64,000 nt of DNA from Alphaproteobacteria bacterium (GTDB lineage: Bacteria; Pseudomonadota; Gammaproteobacteria; JAGOUN01), in assembly GCA_021151585.1 (NCBI GenBank), contig JAGKWX010000005.1, positions 6,758 to 70,757 of the forward strand, read 5' to 3'. A program made the position numbers and the translations under genes. Below are positions 9,499 to 18,725 of the stretch, in pieces; the stretch's first letter is position 1; each line of letters begins with the position of its first letter. A model generated the notes under the pieces. The model saw only the letters and a program-made list of their open reading frames with translations, ran no database searches and was not told the DNA's origin.

Positions 9499-10377
9499 AT
9501 GAGCATTCTAATTAACAAACAAACCAAACTAATTTGCCAAGGCTTTACCGGCAAGCAAGGCACTCTACATTCACAAGGGGCGATCGATTACGGTACAAAT
9601 TTTGTTGGTGGTGTTACGCCTGGTAAAGGCGGGCAAACGCATTTAGATCGACCAGTTTTTAATACGGTTAAAGACGCTGTTAAAGCAACAGGGGCTGATG
9701 CGACAATGATTTATGTTCCTGCAGCATATTGCAAAGATTCTATTTTAGAAGCTGCAGAAGCAGGTATAAAAATTATCGCTTGTATTACAGAAGGTATTCC
9801 AACATTAGATATGCTGGAAGTGAAATATGTTTTACAAAATTCTTACCCTGATGTTGTAATGATTGGTCCAAATTGTCCGGGATTGATAACACCAGGTGAA
9901 TGCAAAATGGGTATCATGCCTGGTCATATTCATTTGCCAGGAAAGGTTGGTATTGTTTCACGTTCTGGTACGTTGACCTATGAAGCGGTAAAACAAACTA
10001 CCGAATTAGGTTTTGGTCAAACTACTTGCGTCGGTATTGGTGGCGATCCAATTCCAGGAAGTAATTTTATTGATATTTTAGCTCGCTTTGAACAAGATCC
10101 AGCGACACAAGCTATTGTTATGGTTGGTGAAATTGGAGGTACGGGTGAAGAGGAGGCTGCTGAATTCATTAAGCACAATATTACAAAACCAATGGTAGCT
10201 TATATTGCTGGAGTAACTGCTCCTGCAGGTAAACGTATGGGGCACGCTGGCGCGATTATTTCTGGTGGAAAGGGAACAGCAGCAGAAAAATTTGCAGCTT
10301 TAGAAGCAGCGGGTGTTGCAACAACTAAAAACCCAGCTCAAATTGGTCTACGATTGAAAGAAGTGACTGGTTGGTAA
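9499..10377 (+). CDS. sucD: Succinyl-CoA synthetase alpha subunit
   Basis: A 292-residue alpha subunit. The CoA-binding Rossmann start QGFTGKQGTLHSQGAI is at residues 14-29, GPNCPG in the middle, and the phosphohistidine loop GHAGAIISGGKGTA around residues 247-260 carries the catalytic His that is transiently phosphorylated. Works as an alpha-beta complex with SucC. A GAGG-type ribosome-binding site (agaggaaacgaata) stands ahead of the ATG, so the gene has its own good initiation signal despite the long gap from sucC. Confidence 0.97.
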   Translation: MSILINKQTKLICQGFTGKQGTLHSQGAIDYGTNFVGGVTPGKGGQTHLDRPVFNTVKDAVKATGADATMIYVPAAYCKDSILEAAEAGIKIIACITEGIPTLDMLEVKYVLQNSYPDVVMIGPNCPGLITPGECKMGIMPGHIHLPGKVGIVSRSGTLTYEAVKQTTELGFGQTTCVGIGGDPIPGSNFIDILARFEQDPATQAIVMVGEIGGTGEEEAAEFIKHNITKPMVAYIAGVTAPAGKRMGHAGAIISGGKGTAAEKFAALEAAGVATTKNPAQIGLRLKEVTGW

Positions 10378-10426
10378 GTTGATTTATTGACTTGCTATTT
10401 TCAGGTTGCATCAACAATAGCGACTG

Positions 10427-10453
10427 CACCCCTCTCCCTCTCGGAGCGGGGTG
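10427..10453. repeat. Interrupted hairpin after sucD
   Basis: CACCCC pairs with GGGGTG, and inside it CTCC pairs with GGAG, separated by one mismatch and closed by a five-base loop. There is no following T-run, so it is not a classic intrinsic terminator. It resembles the hairpins between sucC and sucD and at 17457 in composition and may be the same kind of dispersed palindromic element. The rest of the sucD-to-next-gene gap shows nothing else recognisable. Confidence 0.45.
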
Positions 10454-10537
10454 TGGCTGTGCAAGTAATACGATTAATGCCCTCATTTCTAGTGTTCAAT
10501 AGAGAAAATTTTTGCTTACTAAATGGAGTTAGAAAAA

Positions 10538-12202
10538 ATGTTGCTACCTGTTCGAATGCGTTTTTATCTTGTTTTTAGCCTTTTTGTTGTTATTATCGCT
10601 GCTTTATATCCATTTTGGCCTGGTGTTCTATGGTTAATTTTATTTGTAGCTCCACTGTTTATTTTAGGTCTTTATGATATTTGCCAGAAGAAAAGTAACA
10701 TATTGAGAAACTATCCCATCTGGGGCCATATACGTTATTTATTTTTATCAATTCGACCACAAATTCAGCAATATTTTATTGTTAATGATCAAGATGATCG
10801 TCCGTTCAATAAAGAAATGCGTGATTTAGTTGCCAATCGGGCTAACAAAACGCTCGATACTCTACCTTTTGGTACCCAATTAGATGTTGATAAGCCGGGT
10901 TATGAGTGGCTAAATCATTCTCTGCAGCCATGCGTTGCTAAATCAAGTACTGCGCGTGTCTTTGTTGGTAACTCTCAATGTCGACAACCCTACCATGCTT
11001 CTCGCATCAATATTTCGGCCATGAGTTTTGGTGCGATTAGTCAGCATGCAATTCGTGCATTAAATCGTGGCGCCAAGATTGGCGGTTTTGCTCATAATAC
11101 GGGTGAAGGTGGGTTAAGCGAGTACCATCTTGCTGAGGGCGGAGACATTATTTGGCAAATTGGAACAGGCTATTTTGGTTGTCGATATGAAGATGGAAGC
11201 TTTTGTGATGAGAAATTTGCTGAGCGAGCGAATGTAGACGCGGTAAAAATGATTGAAATTAAATTGTCGCAGGGTGCTAAACCTTCTGAAGGTGGTATTT
11301 TGCCTGGAATTAAAGTCACGGAAGAGATTGCCAGAGTAAGAGGCATCCCTGTTGGTAAAACATGTATATCTCCACCTGCGCATAGTGCTTTTCATACCCC
11401 TAAGGGCCTATTGCAGTTTGTGCAGCGTTTGCGTGAGTTATCAGGTGGCAAACCAATTGGGTTTAAATTATGTTTGGGTGTGCGTTCTGATTTCATGGCT
11501 ATCTGCAAAGCTATGTTGGAATTAAAAATTTATCCTGATTTTATTACTGTTGATGGCGCTGAGGGCGGCACAGGAGCTGCTCCTGTAGAATTCTCTGATC
11601 ATGTAGGCACGCCATTAAATGATGCGTTGATTTTTGTGCATAATTGTTTGGTAGGCACTGGTTTACGCCGTTACATTAAGATTATCGCTAGTGGTAAAGT
11701 AATCTCTGGTTTTGATGTGTTGTCTAAAATTGCATTAGGTGCTGACATGTGTAATACAGCGCGTGGCATGATGTTTGCTTTAGGGTGTGTGCAAGCAAGG
11801 CAATGCCATAGTAATCATTGTCCTACTGGTATTGCTACCCAGGATCCTCGTAGAATGTTTGCGCTCAATATCGACGATAAAGCGCCAAAAGTTGCAAGTT
11901 TTCACGCGGCAACTATTAATAGTTTTTTAGCTATTTTAGGTGCTGCAGGTTTAGAGTATGCAGAGCATTTGACGCCAAAACATATTCATCGACGTCTTGC
12001 AGGCACACGAGAGGCAACTTACGATGTGTTATATTCCTATTTATCAGAGCAAGCAATTTTGCGCGGCGAAGCTGCAAAAGACTATTTGATTGATTGGGCA
12101 GAAGCCAGTGCTGATCATTTTTCTGGCGTCATGCATTCAGATCAGTATATTGCCACTAAACCAATTTATATGCGCGAAGTTGATCCTAGAAGCTTGGTTT
12201 AG
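10538..12202 (+). CDS. FMN-binding glutamate synthase-like protein, membrane anchored
   Basis: A 554-residue protein with two N-terminal hydrophobic helices (about residues 8-25 and 28-48) followed by a glutamate synthase central/FMN domain: ISAMSFGAISQHAIRALNRGAKIGGFAHNTGEGGLSEYH, then GAKPSEGGILPG and TVDGAEGGTGAAP, and the Cys-containing CHSNHCPTGIATQDP iron-sulphur-like block near residue 425. It lacks the glutaminase and C-terminal domains of full GltB, as in the stand-alone 'GltB2' class whose physiological reaction is unclear. I choose the ATG at 10538 because GGAG lies nine bases ahead; an ATG five codons upstream would overlap that site. Confidence 0.85.
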   Translation: MLLPVRMRFYLVFSLFVVIIAALYPFWPGVLWLILFVAPLFILGLYDICQKKSNILRNYPIWGHIRYLFLSIRPQIQQYFIVNDQDDRPFNKEMRDLVANRANKTLDTLPFGTQLDVDKPGYEWLNHSLQPCVAKSSTARVFVGNSQCRQPYHASRINISAMSFGAISQHAIRALNRGAKIGGFAHNTGEGGLSEYHLAEGGDIIWQIGTGYFGCRYEDGSFCDEKFAERANVDAVKMIEIKLSQGAKPSEGGILPGIKVTEEIARVRGIPVGKTCISPPAHSAFHTPKGLLQFVQRLRELSGGKPIGFKLCLGVRSDFMAICKAMLELKIYPDFITVDGAEGGTGAAPVEFSDHVGTPLNDALIFVHNCLVGTGLRRYIKIIASGKVISGFDVLSKIALGADMCNTARGMMFALGCVQARQCHSNHCPTGIATQDPRRMFALNIDDKAPKVASFHAATINSFLAILGAAGLEYAEHLTPKHIHRRLAGTREATYDVLYSYLSEQAILRGEAAKDYLIDWAEASADHFSGVMHSDQYIATKPIYMREVDPRSLV

Positions 12203-12255
12203 CGATTATTTAGCTGTTATAATTGATATTCTATTATTTAGTCAAAGGTTTGCTT

Positions 12256-13545
12256 GTGTTAGATCCCAATCAATTTCGCCAAGAGCTTGAACAAACGGTC
12301 CAGTTATTAAAAAAACGTGGTGTGACTTTAGATGTTGATCGCATTCTTCAATTAGAAAATCAGCGCAAAGCTGCACAAATGGAAATGCAATCTTTGCAGG
12401 AAAAGCGTAATTCACAATCGAAATTAATTGGGCAAGCGAAAGCGAAGGGTGAGGATATTCAACCATTACTTGCGAACATCGATGATATGGGGAATCTATT
12501 AAAATCTTTAGAAGCGCAAGTTGCTGAAGTTCAGGACCAGTTGCACCTAATTTATTTAACTACCCCAAACATTCCGCACGAGTCAACCCCGGTTGGTATA
12601 GATGAAAATGACAATGTCGAGGTGAGACGCTGGGGTAGCCCACGTCAATTTGATTTTGAGATTAAAGATCACGTTGCATTAGGCGAAGCATTAGGTATGA
12701 TGGATTTTGAAACGGCAGTTAAAATCTCTGGTAGTCGTTTTGTGATTATGAAAAAACACTTGGTTGCTTTACATCGTGCATTGATTCATTTGATGATTGA
12801 TACACATGTTAGTGAACATGGTTATGAAGAAATTTATGTGCCATATTTAGTGAATCAAGCCTCATTTGAAGGAACAGGCCAGTTTCCCAAATTTCAAGAA
12901 GATATTTTTCAAATTAATGACACAGAATCAAATTCGTCACAGTTCAAATATGGCTTAATTCCAACGTCAGAAGTGCCTGTTACCAATACGGTGCGCGATG
13001 AGATTTTGCCTTTAGAAGCATTGCCTATCAAATATGTTTGCCATTCGCCCTGTTTTAGAAGTGAGGCAGGTTCTTATGGGCGTGATACGCGAGGCATGAT
13101 TCGCCAGCATCAATTTGAGAAAGTTGAAATGGTGCAAATCGTGCATCCTGATCATTCCTATCAAGTGTTGGAAGAAATGACGAGCCACGCAGAGAAAATT
13201 TTACAAAAACTTGAACTACCGTATCGCGTCATGAGTCTATGTACAGGGGATATAGGATTTTGTTCGGCAAAAACCTACGATTTAGAAGTTTGGTTACCAG
13301 GACAGCAAAAATATCGTGAAATTTCGTCTTGTAGTAATATGGAAAATTTCCAAGCGCGCCGTATGAAAGCACGCTATCGCAGTATTTCAGGCAAACCTGA
13401 GTTAGTTCATACATTGAATGGTTCTGGGTTAGCAGTAGGTCGGACTTTGGTTGCTATTCTTGAAAATTATCAAAATGCTGATGGTAGTATCACGGTGCCC
13501 ACAGTGTTGCAACCATATATGAAAGGGTTAAAGAAAATTTCATGA
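12256..13545 (+). CDS. serS: Seryl-tRNA synthetase
   Basis: A 429-residue class II synthetase charging tRNA-Ser. The N-terminal long coiled-coil arm (about residues 30-105) grips the tRNA long arm. Motif 2 is FRSEAGSYGRDTRGMIRQHQFEKVE near residues 260-285 and motif 3 LNGSGLAVGRTLVAILEN near 385-402. The start is taken as GTG with AAAGG seven bases upstream, giving the family-typical LDPNQFR opening; the ATG 33 bp earlier would add a leader absent from relatives. The stop overlaps the next gene's ATG (ATGA). Confidence 0.96.
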   Translation: MLDPNQFRQELEQTVQLLKKRGVTLDVDRILQLENQRKAAQMEMQSLQEKRNSQSKLIGQAKAKGEDIQPLLANIDDMGNLLKSLEAQVAEVQDQLHLIYLTTPNIPHESTPVGIDENDNVEVRRWGSPRQFDFEIKDHVALGEALGMMDFETAVKISGSRFVIMKKHLVALHRALIHLMIDTHVSEHGYEEIYVPYLVNQASFEGTGQFPKFQEDIFQINDTESNSSQFKYGLIPTSEVPVTNTVRDEILPLEALPIKYVCHSPCFRSEAGSYGRDTRGMIRQHQFEKVEMVQIVHPDHSYQVLEEMTSHAEKILQKLELPYRVMSLCTGDIGFCSAKTYDLEVWLPGQQKYREISSCSNMENFQARRMKARYRSISGKPELVHTLNGSGLAVGRTLVAILENYQNADGSITVPTVLQPYMKGLKKIS

Positions 13546-14414
13546 CCAAACAAAATAAAGCTTTTATTGCCTTATTAGTCACCGTTCTTTTGTGGGGCAC
13601 TTCTTTTGTTGCGATTCGCCAAAGTTTGTTATCTTTTTCTCCGGGTGGCTTGGCGTTACTGCGTTATTTAATTGGTACGCTCGCTGTTTTGCCGGTATAT
13701 TTATTATTGCCGAAGCGGGCGCTACCTACTGTAAAAGATTTGTTCGTATTATTTTTGCTGGGTTTTTTTGGTATAGGTATGTACAATATTTTGTTGAATA
13801 TTGGCGAAATTACCACCTCCGCTGCCATTGCTAGTTTTATTATTAGTCAAGGCCCTGTTGCTACTATTATTTTAGCGGTATTTTTTTTGCATGAGCGCTT
13901 AACAAAATTATCTTGGTTGGGTATGTGTGTCAGCCTTCTAGGTATTTTGGTGATAGCATATGCAGAAGAACAGGCGCTGGGTTATTTTAATCAAGGTATT
14001 TTTTATTTGATTGGCGCCATTTTTTGTACGGCAATTTATGCTATTTTACAAAAAGCACTGTTAAAACGTTTTCAACCTTTAGAAATTACAGCCTGGTCCA
14101 TTTGGTTTGGCACGCTGATACTTGCATTTTATACACCTAATTTATTAGATGAAATCCACAATAAAGCTCTTGTTGATTATTTTTGGCCAACTTTTTTGGG
14201 TATAGGATCAGGTGTTATTGGCTACGCATGTTTGGCTTATGGTTTTAAGCATTATCCTGCCTCAAGAGCGATTAGCTTTTTATTTGCTATGCCATTTGTG
14301 TCTATTATCGTTGGATGGATAGTCTTATCAGAGATGCCGGCGTTCTTATCCATTTCTGGTGGTGTCTTGGCTATGGCAGGTGCTTTCATGATTCGAGTCA
14401 CTTCATCGAAATAG
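13542..14414 (+). CDS. DMT superfamily transporter (EamA, two-domain)
   Basis: A 290-residue inner-membrane protein with ten hydrophobic helices arranged as two EamA repeats (residues about 5-140 and 150-288). The opening ALLVTVLLWGTSFVAIRQSL and the end of the first repeat LGILVIAYA are typical drug/metabolite exporters. Translationally coupled to serS by an ATGA overlap. The substrate cannot be predicted; members export amino acids, nucleosides or other metabolites. Confidence 0.88.
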   Translation: MTKQNKAFIALLVTVLLWGTSFVAIRQSLLSFSPGGLALLRYLIGTLAVLPVYLLLPKRALPTVKDLFVLFLLGFFGIGMYNILLNIGEITTSAAIASFIISQGPVATIILAVFFLHERLTKLSWLGMCVSLLGILVIAYAEEQALGYFNQGIFYLIGAIFCTAIYAILQKALLKRFQPLEITAWSIWFGTLILAFYTPNLLDEIHNKALVDYFWPTFLGIGSGVIGYACLAYGFKHYPASRAISFLFAMPFVSIIVGWIVLSEMPAFLSISGGVLAMAGAFMIRVTSSK

Positions 14415-14495
14415 AGTGAAATAATCATTGGCATCTCTGCAATATTTACATTAGAATTCGTTTTTTAATGAGGTTCAATAGGAGAGCACCAGATA

Positions 14496-15878
14496 ATGAG
14501 CACAACACCTGCTGATGGCTTGCACCGCGGTTTAAAAGCTCGGCATATCGAATTGATAGCCTTAGGTGGGATTATAGGATCATGCTATTTTCTTGGGACT
14601 GGCCAAGTAGTGGCTCAAGTTGGCCCTGCAGCTTGTCTTGCTTATGTTCTTGGCGGCCTTATTGTTTACTTGACTATGTTGTGTATGGGCGAACTAGCCG
14701 TTGCTATTCCTATTTCTGGTTCCTTTATTACTTATGCTGCAGATTATATTTCACCCAGTGTCGCTTGTGCTGCAGGGTGGACATATTGGCTTAACTGGGT
14801 TCTGTATATTCCTGCTGAATGTGTGGCCGGCGGCATTATCATGCAGGTATTTACAGGAGTTAGTGGTTATTTATGGGCTGTATGTTTTGGATTATTAATT
14901 ACCTTTATTAATCTTTGCCGGGTTACTTTATTTGGTGAAATAGAATTTTGGTTAGCTATTATTAAAATCGCTGCTTTAATTGGATTTACGGTTCTTTCGA
15001 TATTTATTTTTTTCGGCATGCTTAGGGGGCCGCAAGGTACTAGTTGGATAGGTGCTCATTATCTTTTTCAGCATGGTGGTTTCATCCCTAATGGTAATTT
15101 AAGTTTATTAACAGCGATGGTGTTGATGCTAGTCAATTACCAAGGGACTGAGATTGTTGGTATAGCTGCAGGTGAGTCTCAGCATCCCGAAATTACAATT
15201 CCTAAAGCGATTCGAGGCGTTACTCTTCGTATTTTATGCTTGTATATTCTACCAGTATTTTGTTTAGTTTTGATTTTCCCATGGCAACAAGCAGGATTAT
15301 CCAATTCAATTTTTGCTGACGCTTTAAACATGTATGGTTTAAAATGGGCTGGAGCAGTTATTAGCTTTGTAACGCTTGCTGCGGCATTTTCATCGGCAAA
15401 CTCAGGATTTTATAGTACCGTTCGTGCATTGCGCGGTCTGGCGACCCATGGTATGGCTCCTCGCGGATTAACTAAACTAAATAGGCATTCAGTGCCACAT
15501 AACGCCGTATTTATGACATTGATTGCGGTTTGGATGGTGTTGTTTTTGGGTTACTTTTTTTCTGAGTCGACATTTTATGTGGCATTACTATTGGTTTCTG
15601 GATTTACAGGTACTGTTTCATGGCTAGTGCTCTGCTGGGCGCAAATTTGTTTTCGTAAATATTGGTTAGCAGAAGGGCGTTCTTTATCAGATTTAAAATA
15701 TAAAACACCCGGTTCACCATATACAGGTTATGTTGCAATTGTGCTAATGTTATTTGCACTTGTGATGCTAGCTTTTAACGAAGACCCAGCCTATCGCTCG
15801 GCGTTTATTATTGGAGTTAGCTGCGTTATTTCACCTATGATTGGCTATTGGTTGTTTATCCGAAAAAAGATACGCTAA
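14496..15878 (+). CDS. Amino-acid permease (APC superfamily)
   Basis: A 460-residue permease with about twelve transmembrane helices. The consensus signature starts in LKARHIELIALGGIIGSCYFLGTG (residues 9-32), the substrate-binding glycine-rich helix 1, with MCMGELAVAIPISGSFITYAADYISP next. TEIVGIAAGESQHPEITIPKAI around residues 215-238 is the conserved helix 6 region of the AAT family of proton-amino-acid symporters. The gene stands alone after the DMT transporter. Substrate specificity is not decidable from sequence. Confidence 0.9.
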   Translation: MSTTPADGLHRGLKARHIELIALGGIIGSCYFLGTGQVVAQVGPAACLAYVLGGLIVYLTMLCMGELAVAIPISGSFITYAADYISPSVACAAGWTYWLNWVLYIPAECVAGGIIMQVFTGVSGYLWAVCFGLLITFINLCRVTLFGEIEFWLAIIKIAALIGFTVLSIFIFFGMLRGPQGTSWIGAHYLFQHGGFIPNGNLSLLTAMVLMLVNYQGTEIVGIAAGESQHPEITIPKAIRGVTLRILCLYILPVFCLVLIFPWQQAGLSNSIFADALNMYGLKWAGAVISFVTLAAAFSSANSGFYSTVRALRGLATHGMAPRGLTKLNRHSVPHNAVFMTLIAVWMVLFLGYFFSESTFYVALLLVSGFTGTVSWLVLCWAQICFRKYWLAEGRSLSDLKYKTPGSPYTGYVAIVLMLFALVMLAFNEDPAYRSAFIIGVSCVISPMIGYWLFIRKKIR

Positions 15879-15960
15879 CAAGAGAACGACAAGAAAAACT
15901 TCGAAAAGCTAGTGTTTCACTGATATTCAAAAAGATAGGCGCCGCTTGAGCGTAATTAGT

Positions 15961-16140
15961 TTATTTATTATTCAATAACAAGCGTTGATTTATGTTATTT
16001 TTTTCTTCGTCACTCATCGCATTCCAGGTAATTACTTCTATATAGGTGCGTTGACAACCAAAACAAATCTCGTCACCAAAAGTTGTGCTGCATATACCAA
16101 CGCAGGGCGAAGCTGTAAGTAATTTTTTATTCATCGTCAT
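15961..16140 (-). CDS. DUF1289 small Cys protein
   Basis: A 59-residue protein, easily missed for its size. The sequence SPCVGICSTTFGDEICFGCQ followed by RTYIEVITWNAMSDEEKNNI has the DUF1289 pattern C-x3-C-x8-C-x2-C and W-x2-M-s-d-e-E, seen in short proteins of proteobacteria that often sit near other small redox or metal genes. The four cysteines suggest a metal site. The ATG at 16140 has GGAA nine bases upstream; an internal ATG two codons later is possible. Function is unknown. Confidence 0.75.
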   Translation of the reverse strand: MTMNKKLLTASPCVGICSTTFGDEICFGCQRTYIEVITWNAMSDEEKNNINQRLLLNNK

Positions 16141-16179
16141 TGTCTGACATTCCTGATATAGATAGTTCTTGAGGATTAA

Positions 16180-16737
16180 TTATTTTTTTCCGAGGATTCG
16201 ATTGATTTCATTTCTATCAAAGGCGTCTGGGCTAAAATTCTCGTATTGTTCTATCGCTTCTTTATCTATTATTTCTAACAAAGAGTTTTTGTTATTTTCT
16301 GTTTTTTCTCTGCACCATGCGGCAATAAGATTATAGCAGTAAGCGCCACCACAATCTTCAATCAACATCCCCCCGATGCTATCTATACAAAAAGGGTAGG
16401 CAAAGGCATCGCTATAAGGAAGTTTTTTTTGTAATGTAATAGAAAAACTCCAGTCATCTCCAAAATCATAGGTATAATGCATTTTTTTCGTGTATTTAAA
16501 TTCTGATGACAGTTTGACATTTTTTGCCAACCGAGCATTATCATATCCATCACTAATCGGTGCAGCGTCACGATTCACATAAAATTCAAACAAATGGTAA
16601 TCCGCTAAGCCAAATAATGTTTGAAGGGTTCTGTGTAATTTTAAAAATGTGGCAGTGGATTTGATCCAAATGACCCGCTCGATTCTAGGCTGAATGTCTT
16701 TCGCTGTTATTTTTAACTGATAAATTTCAGTGGTCAT
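16180..16737 (-). CDS. Plasmid pRiA4b ORF-3-like protein
   Basis: A 185-residue protein of the pRiA4b ORF-3 family. Diagnostic pieces are YQLKITAKDIQPRIERVIWI at the N-terminus, LADYHLFEFYVN, and HYTYDFGDDWSFSITLQ near residue 90, followed by a Cys-containing segment IEDCGGAYCYN. The family is found on plasmids, islands and next to mobile elements, and has no firmly established function. It opens the mobile-element-rich stretch here and is on the same strand as the IS relics downstream of it. Confidence 0.83.
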   Translation of the reverse strand: MTTEIYQLKITAKDIQPRIERVIWIKSTATFLKLHRTLQTLFGLADYHLFEFYVNRDAAPISDGYDNARLAKNVKLSSEFKYTKKMHYTYDFGDDWSFSITLQKKLPYSDAFAYPFCIDSIGGMLIEDCGGAYCYNLIAAWCREKTENNKNSLLEIIDKEAIEQYENFSPDAFDRNEINRILGKK

Positions 16738-16792
16738 GATTTTTCCAATGGTTTTGCGTTGATATTATCATATTTTCAAGAACACGTGATAA

Positions 16793-16911
16793 TCATAATA
16801 AATTTTTGCTTTGCTTAATGGCGCTGGCGTGCTTATCAACTGTCGCTGCGACTAAGCCAAGGTGACCCAATACATCTATATCAATAGTATCCTTGTGCTC
16901 AAATATTTTTT
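16793..16911 (-). pseudogene. Relic of IS1634-like transposase N-terminus
   Basis: A 38-codon open fragment reads IDIDVLGHLGLVAATVDK and then stops. The phrase 'LGHLGLVA..VD' is the conserved start of DUF4277, the N-terminal domain of IS1634-family transposases. No start codon, no remainder of the gene and no terminal repeats are visible. It lies in a roughly 250-bp gap between the pRiA4b-like gene and the IS110 fragment. The identification rests on a short match and should be taken as tentative. Confidence 0.4.
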
Positions 16912-16988
16912 AAATACTTACAATCAATATAACGCAGATTTTAATCGGTTTTTGGGTTAAATAAAATAGCAAAAGTTGATTAATTGAT

Positions 16989-17303
16989 TTAGGTTTTTGC
17001 ATCAATGATATCTGTTTTTGCTTCATTACCATAGGAGCGAATAAAGCTTTTTACTTGACGTCCATTGGCACGATGAACAGCAAATCCTTCATCGCATAAG
17101 CGTAATAAAAGATGCATTTCATAACCACCCGTGACTTCAAATACACACAGTCCCGCGCTTAACATTCTTGTCTTATCTTCAATAAATTCTGCTATTCCTT
17201 TGGCAGAGTTTTCATATTCTTTCGTTGTTTTTTCTCCATGAACAGCAACAACAAAATTGTGCTTACCAATGTCAATGCCAATAAGGTTATTATATAATTT
17301 CAT
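16989..17303 (-). pseudogene. IS110-family transposase, N-terminal fragment
   Basis: A 104-residue piece of the DEDD-type IS110/IS1111 transposase. NNLIGIDIGKHNFVVAVHG is the first catalytic Asp block, FEVTGGYEMHLLLRL the Glu block, and HRANGRQVKSFIRSYGNEAKTDIIDA the paired Asp block. Full enzymes are about 320-340 residues, so roughly two thirds, including the Ser-rich C-terminal domain, is missing. The sequence ends abruptly at ...DAKT with a stop that belongs to foreign DNA. Cannot be active. Confidence 0.85.
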
Positions 17304-17456
17304 AGTATCCTCGATAAGTTTAGGGTATTTACGATTGTAATCGGGTGTGCATAACGCATCCCATTCAACTATTCAAACCTATCGAGAGCTTGGGCTAGAG
17401 TACCTTGATTTTTACGATGGTTTCCATCTATTGTTGCACGGTCGCTCACGCCCATC

Positions 17457-17484
17457 ACCCTCTTCTTGTTAACGAGAAGAGGGT
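17457..17484. repeat. Near-perfect 28-bp palindrome
   Basis: ACCCTCTTCT and AGAAGAGGGT form the arms around TGTTAACG. Only a short T-run (four) follows, so terminator function is doubtful. It lies in a gene-free stretch of about 500 bp (17304-17806) that otherwise shows only a short relic reading frame near 17620-17711 (ending LKDLFQGKLPDFVVQAKLGE) which I do not recognise, and the promoter of the following toxin-antitoxin pair. Confidence 0.45.
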
Positions 17485-17763
17485 CCTTTTGCTCTCTGCA
17501 AGATAAATTACATAATGCTTTTTATCTTACAGAAAGAAGATTATCAGATTTTAGACTGACAATTGTTGCGTAACCCGTCTTTATTTTTTGTCGGATCAGG
17601 GCATTCTTAATTACTTGCAGAAAACATGACATCGATGCGAGTCAGGCGCTTAAAGATTTATTCCAAGGAAAGCTTCCCGATTTTGTAGTTCAGGCAAAAC
17701 TTGGTGAGTAGTTACTATAAAGCATTGCTTAAAATGTCTATAAAGAGCAGTGTGTCGTTTATT

Positions 17764-17802
17764 TTGACATAATAAAAATATTGAGCTACAATGTGGCTCA
17801 AT
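17764..17802 (+). promoter_or_regulatory. Sigma-70 promoter and operator of the dinJ-yafQ pair
   Basis: TTGACA at 17764-17769 and TACAAT at 17787-17792 are separated by exactly 17 bp. The -10 box lies inside an inverted repeat, ATTGAGC at 17780-17786 and GCTCAAT at 17796-17802, so a dimeric antitoxin bound there would occlude polymerase. This is the autoregulatory layout known for RelB/DinJ-type operons; the binding itself is inferred. Confidence 0.7.
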
Positions 17803-17818
17803 AAAGATGGAGATTAGT

Positions 17819-18082
17819 ATGGCCACAAATTCTGTTATTCGAGCTCGCATTGATGCGCGGGTGAAAGAGGAAGCTTCGGTTGTACTAGCTTCTATGGGGC
17901 TTACTGCATCAGATGCATTTCGCATGTTAATGATTAGGGTTGCGCGTGAAAAAAGTCTTCCATTTGAGCCACTAATACCGAATGAGGAAACGATACAAGC
18001 GATGTTAGCTGCACGCCGAGGCGAGGTTACTTCTGTTAAAAATATCGATGACTTATTGAGTAGCTTGAATGCGGACGATTAA
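17819..18082 (+). CDS. dinJ: RelB/DinJ-family antitoxin
   Basis: An 87-residue ribbon-helix-helix antitoxin. NSVIRARIDARVKEEASVVLASMGLTASDAFRMLMIRVAREKSLPF is the characteristic RHH plus helical core; the acidic C-terminus would neutralise the toxin. The ATG at 17819 is chosen because GGAG lies six bases upstream; an ATG four codons earlier overlaps that site. Its end overlaps the toxin gene by 14 bp. Such pairs are plasmid-maintenance or stress modules and are common in mobile regions like this one. Confidence 0.9.
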   Translation: MATNSVIRARIDARVKEEASVVLASMGLTASDAFRMLMIRVAREKSLPFEPLIPNEETIQAMLAARRGEVTSVKNIDDLLSSLNADD

Positions 18083-18350
18083 CTATACCAATAAATTTAA
18101 ACAAGATTTTAAGCGCAATAAAAAATCTGGTCATCACAAAACATTAGAACAAGATTTGCTAACGATTGTTAGGCTTTTAGCAAGTGATCAACCACTCGCA
18201 GAAAAACATCGAGATCATGCTCTAACAAATAATTGGAAAGATCATCGAGATTGTCACATCAAACCTGACCTAGTTCTTATTTATCGAAAAACAGATTTTG
18301 ATATATTAGATTTGGTCAGGCTGGGTTCGCATAGTGAACTTGGATTGTGA
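18069..18350 (+). CDS. yafQ: YafQ-family mRNA interferase toxin
   Basis: A 93-residue RelE-superfamily toxin. NKFKQDFKRNKKSGH, LASDQPLAEKHRDHALTNNWKDHRDCHI and KPDLVLIYRKTD..LDLVRLGSHSEL match YafQ along its length, including the catalytic His residues (HRDH, HRDCH, C-terminal GSHSEL) used for ribosome-dependent mRNA cleavage. Translationally coupled to the DinJ-like antitoxin ahead of it. All expected active-site positions appear present, so the module is likely functional. Confidence 0.92.
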   Translation: MRTINYTNKFKQDFKRNKKSGHHKTLEQDLLTIVRLLASDQPLAEKHRDHALTNNWKDHRDCHIKPDLVLIYRKTDFDILDLVRLGSHSELGL

Positions 18351-18430
18351 CATCTTATAACATTGCCGAAAATGTCTCTTTTCAGCAAAGTATCCTATAC
18401 TAGCCACTTTAAATTCCAGCGATAAGCCCG

Positions 18431-18705
18431 ATGTCAGAAACCCTACGCCAAACACCGAAAACGGCAAAATTGAAAAAACCACCCCAAAGGGGGCTAAATA
18501 AAGACCGGCGTCTTCGAGAATACCTGACAACCCAAGAAATTGAAAAGTTACGCCAAGCCGCCAAAAGAATAGGGCGTCATAGTCACCGGGATGATACGTT
18601 AATCTTGTTAATGTTTCGTCATGCACTATACGGGTAAGTGAAGTCATCGCGTTGCGTTGGGAACAGCCAAGGCGACTCCAATGCGCTGCAGCGAAAAAGC
18701 TGTAA
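18431..18705 (+). pseudogene. Tyrosine integrase remnant with frameshift
   Basis: Codons from 18431 read LTTQEIEKLRQAAKRIGRHSHRDDTLILLMFRHAL, the start of the catalytic domain of a short phage-type integrase, then hit a stop. Removing two bases (TA, near 18625) continues the family sequence as RVSEVIALRWEQ with the first catalytic Arg. After WEQ the match ends where unrelated sequence begins (see the shared tail at 18661). About two thirds of the enzyme, with the remaining catalytic residues, is absent. A relic of an integrated element. Confidence 0.75.
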
Positions 18706-18725
18706 TATTTTATGAAAAAAGAGCG
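18661..18725 (+). repeat. Copy of a 65-bp tail also present at 23430
   Basis: The first 26 bases match those at 23430 except for three changes, and after a variable middle both copies end in a similar TTTATGAAAAAAGAGC-like segment. Read in the matching frame, this copy gives NSQGDSNALQRKS and the other NNQGNSNAPKPYK before a stop, so it is the 3' end of a paralogue of the gene at 22965. It abuts the integrase relic directly, marking a recombination junction. The following 185 bp to 18909 hold only an 8-bp-arm hairpin (18804-18826). Confidence 0.55.

Noticed and set aside
17620..17711. Short frame ending LKDLFQGKLPDFVVQAKLGE
   Set aside because: It may be a gene relic, but with no start or recognisable family it cannot be called.
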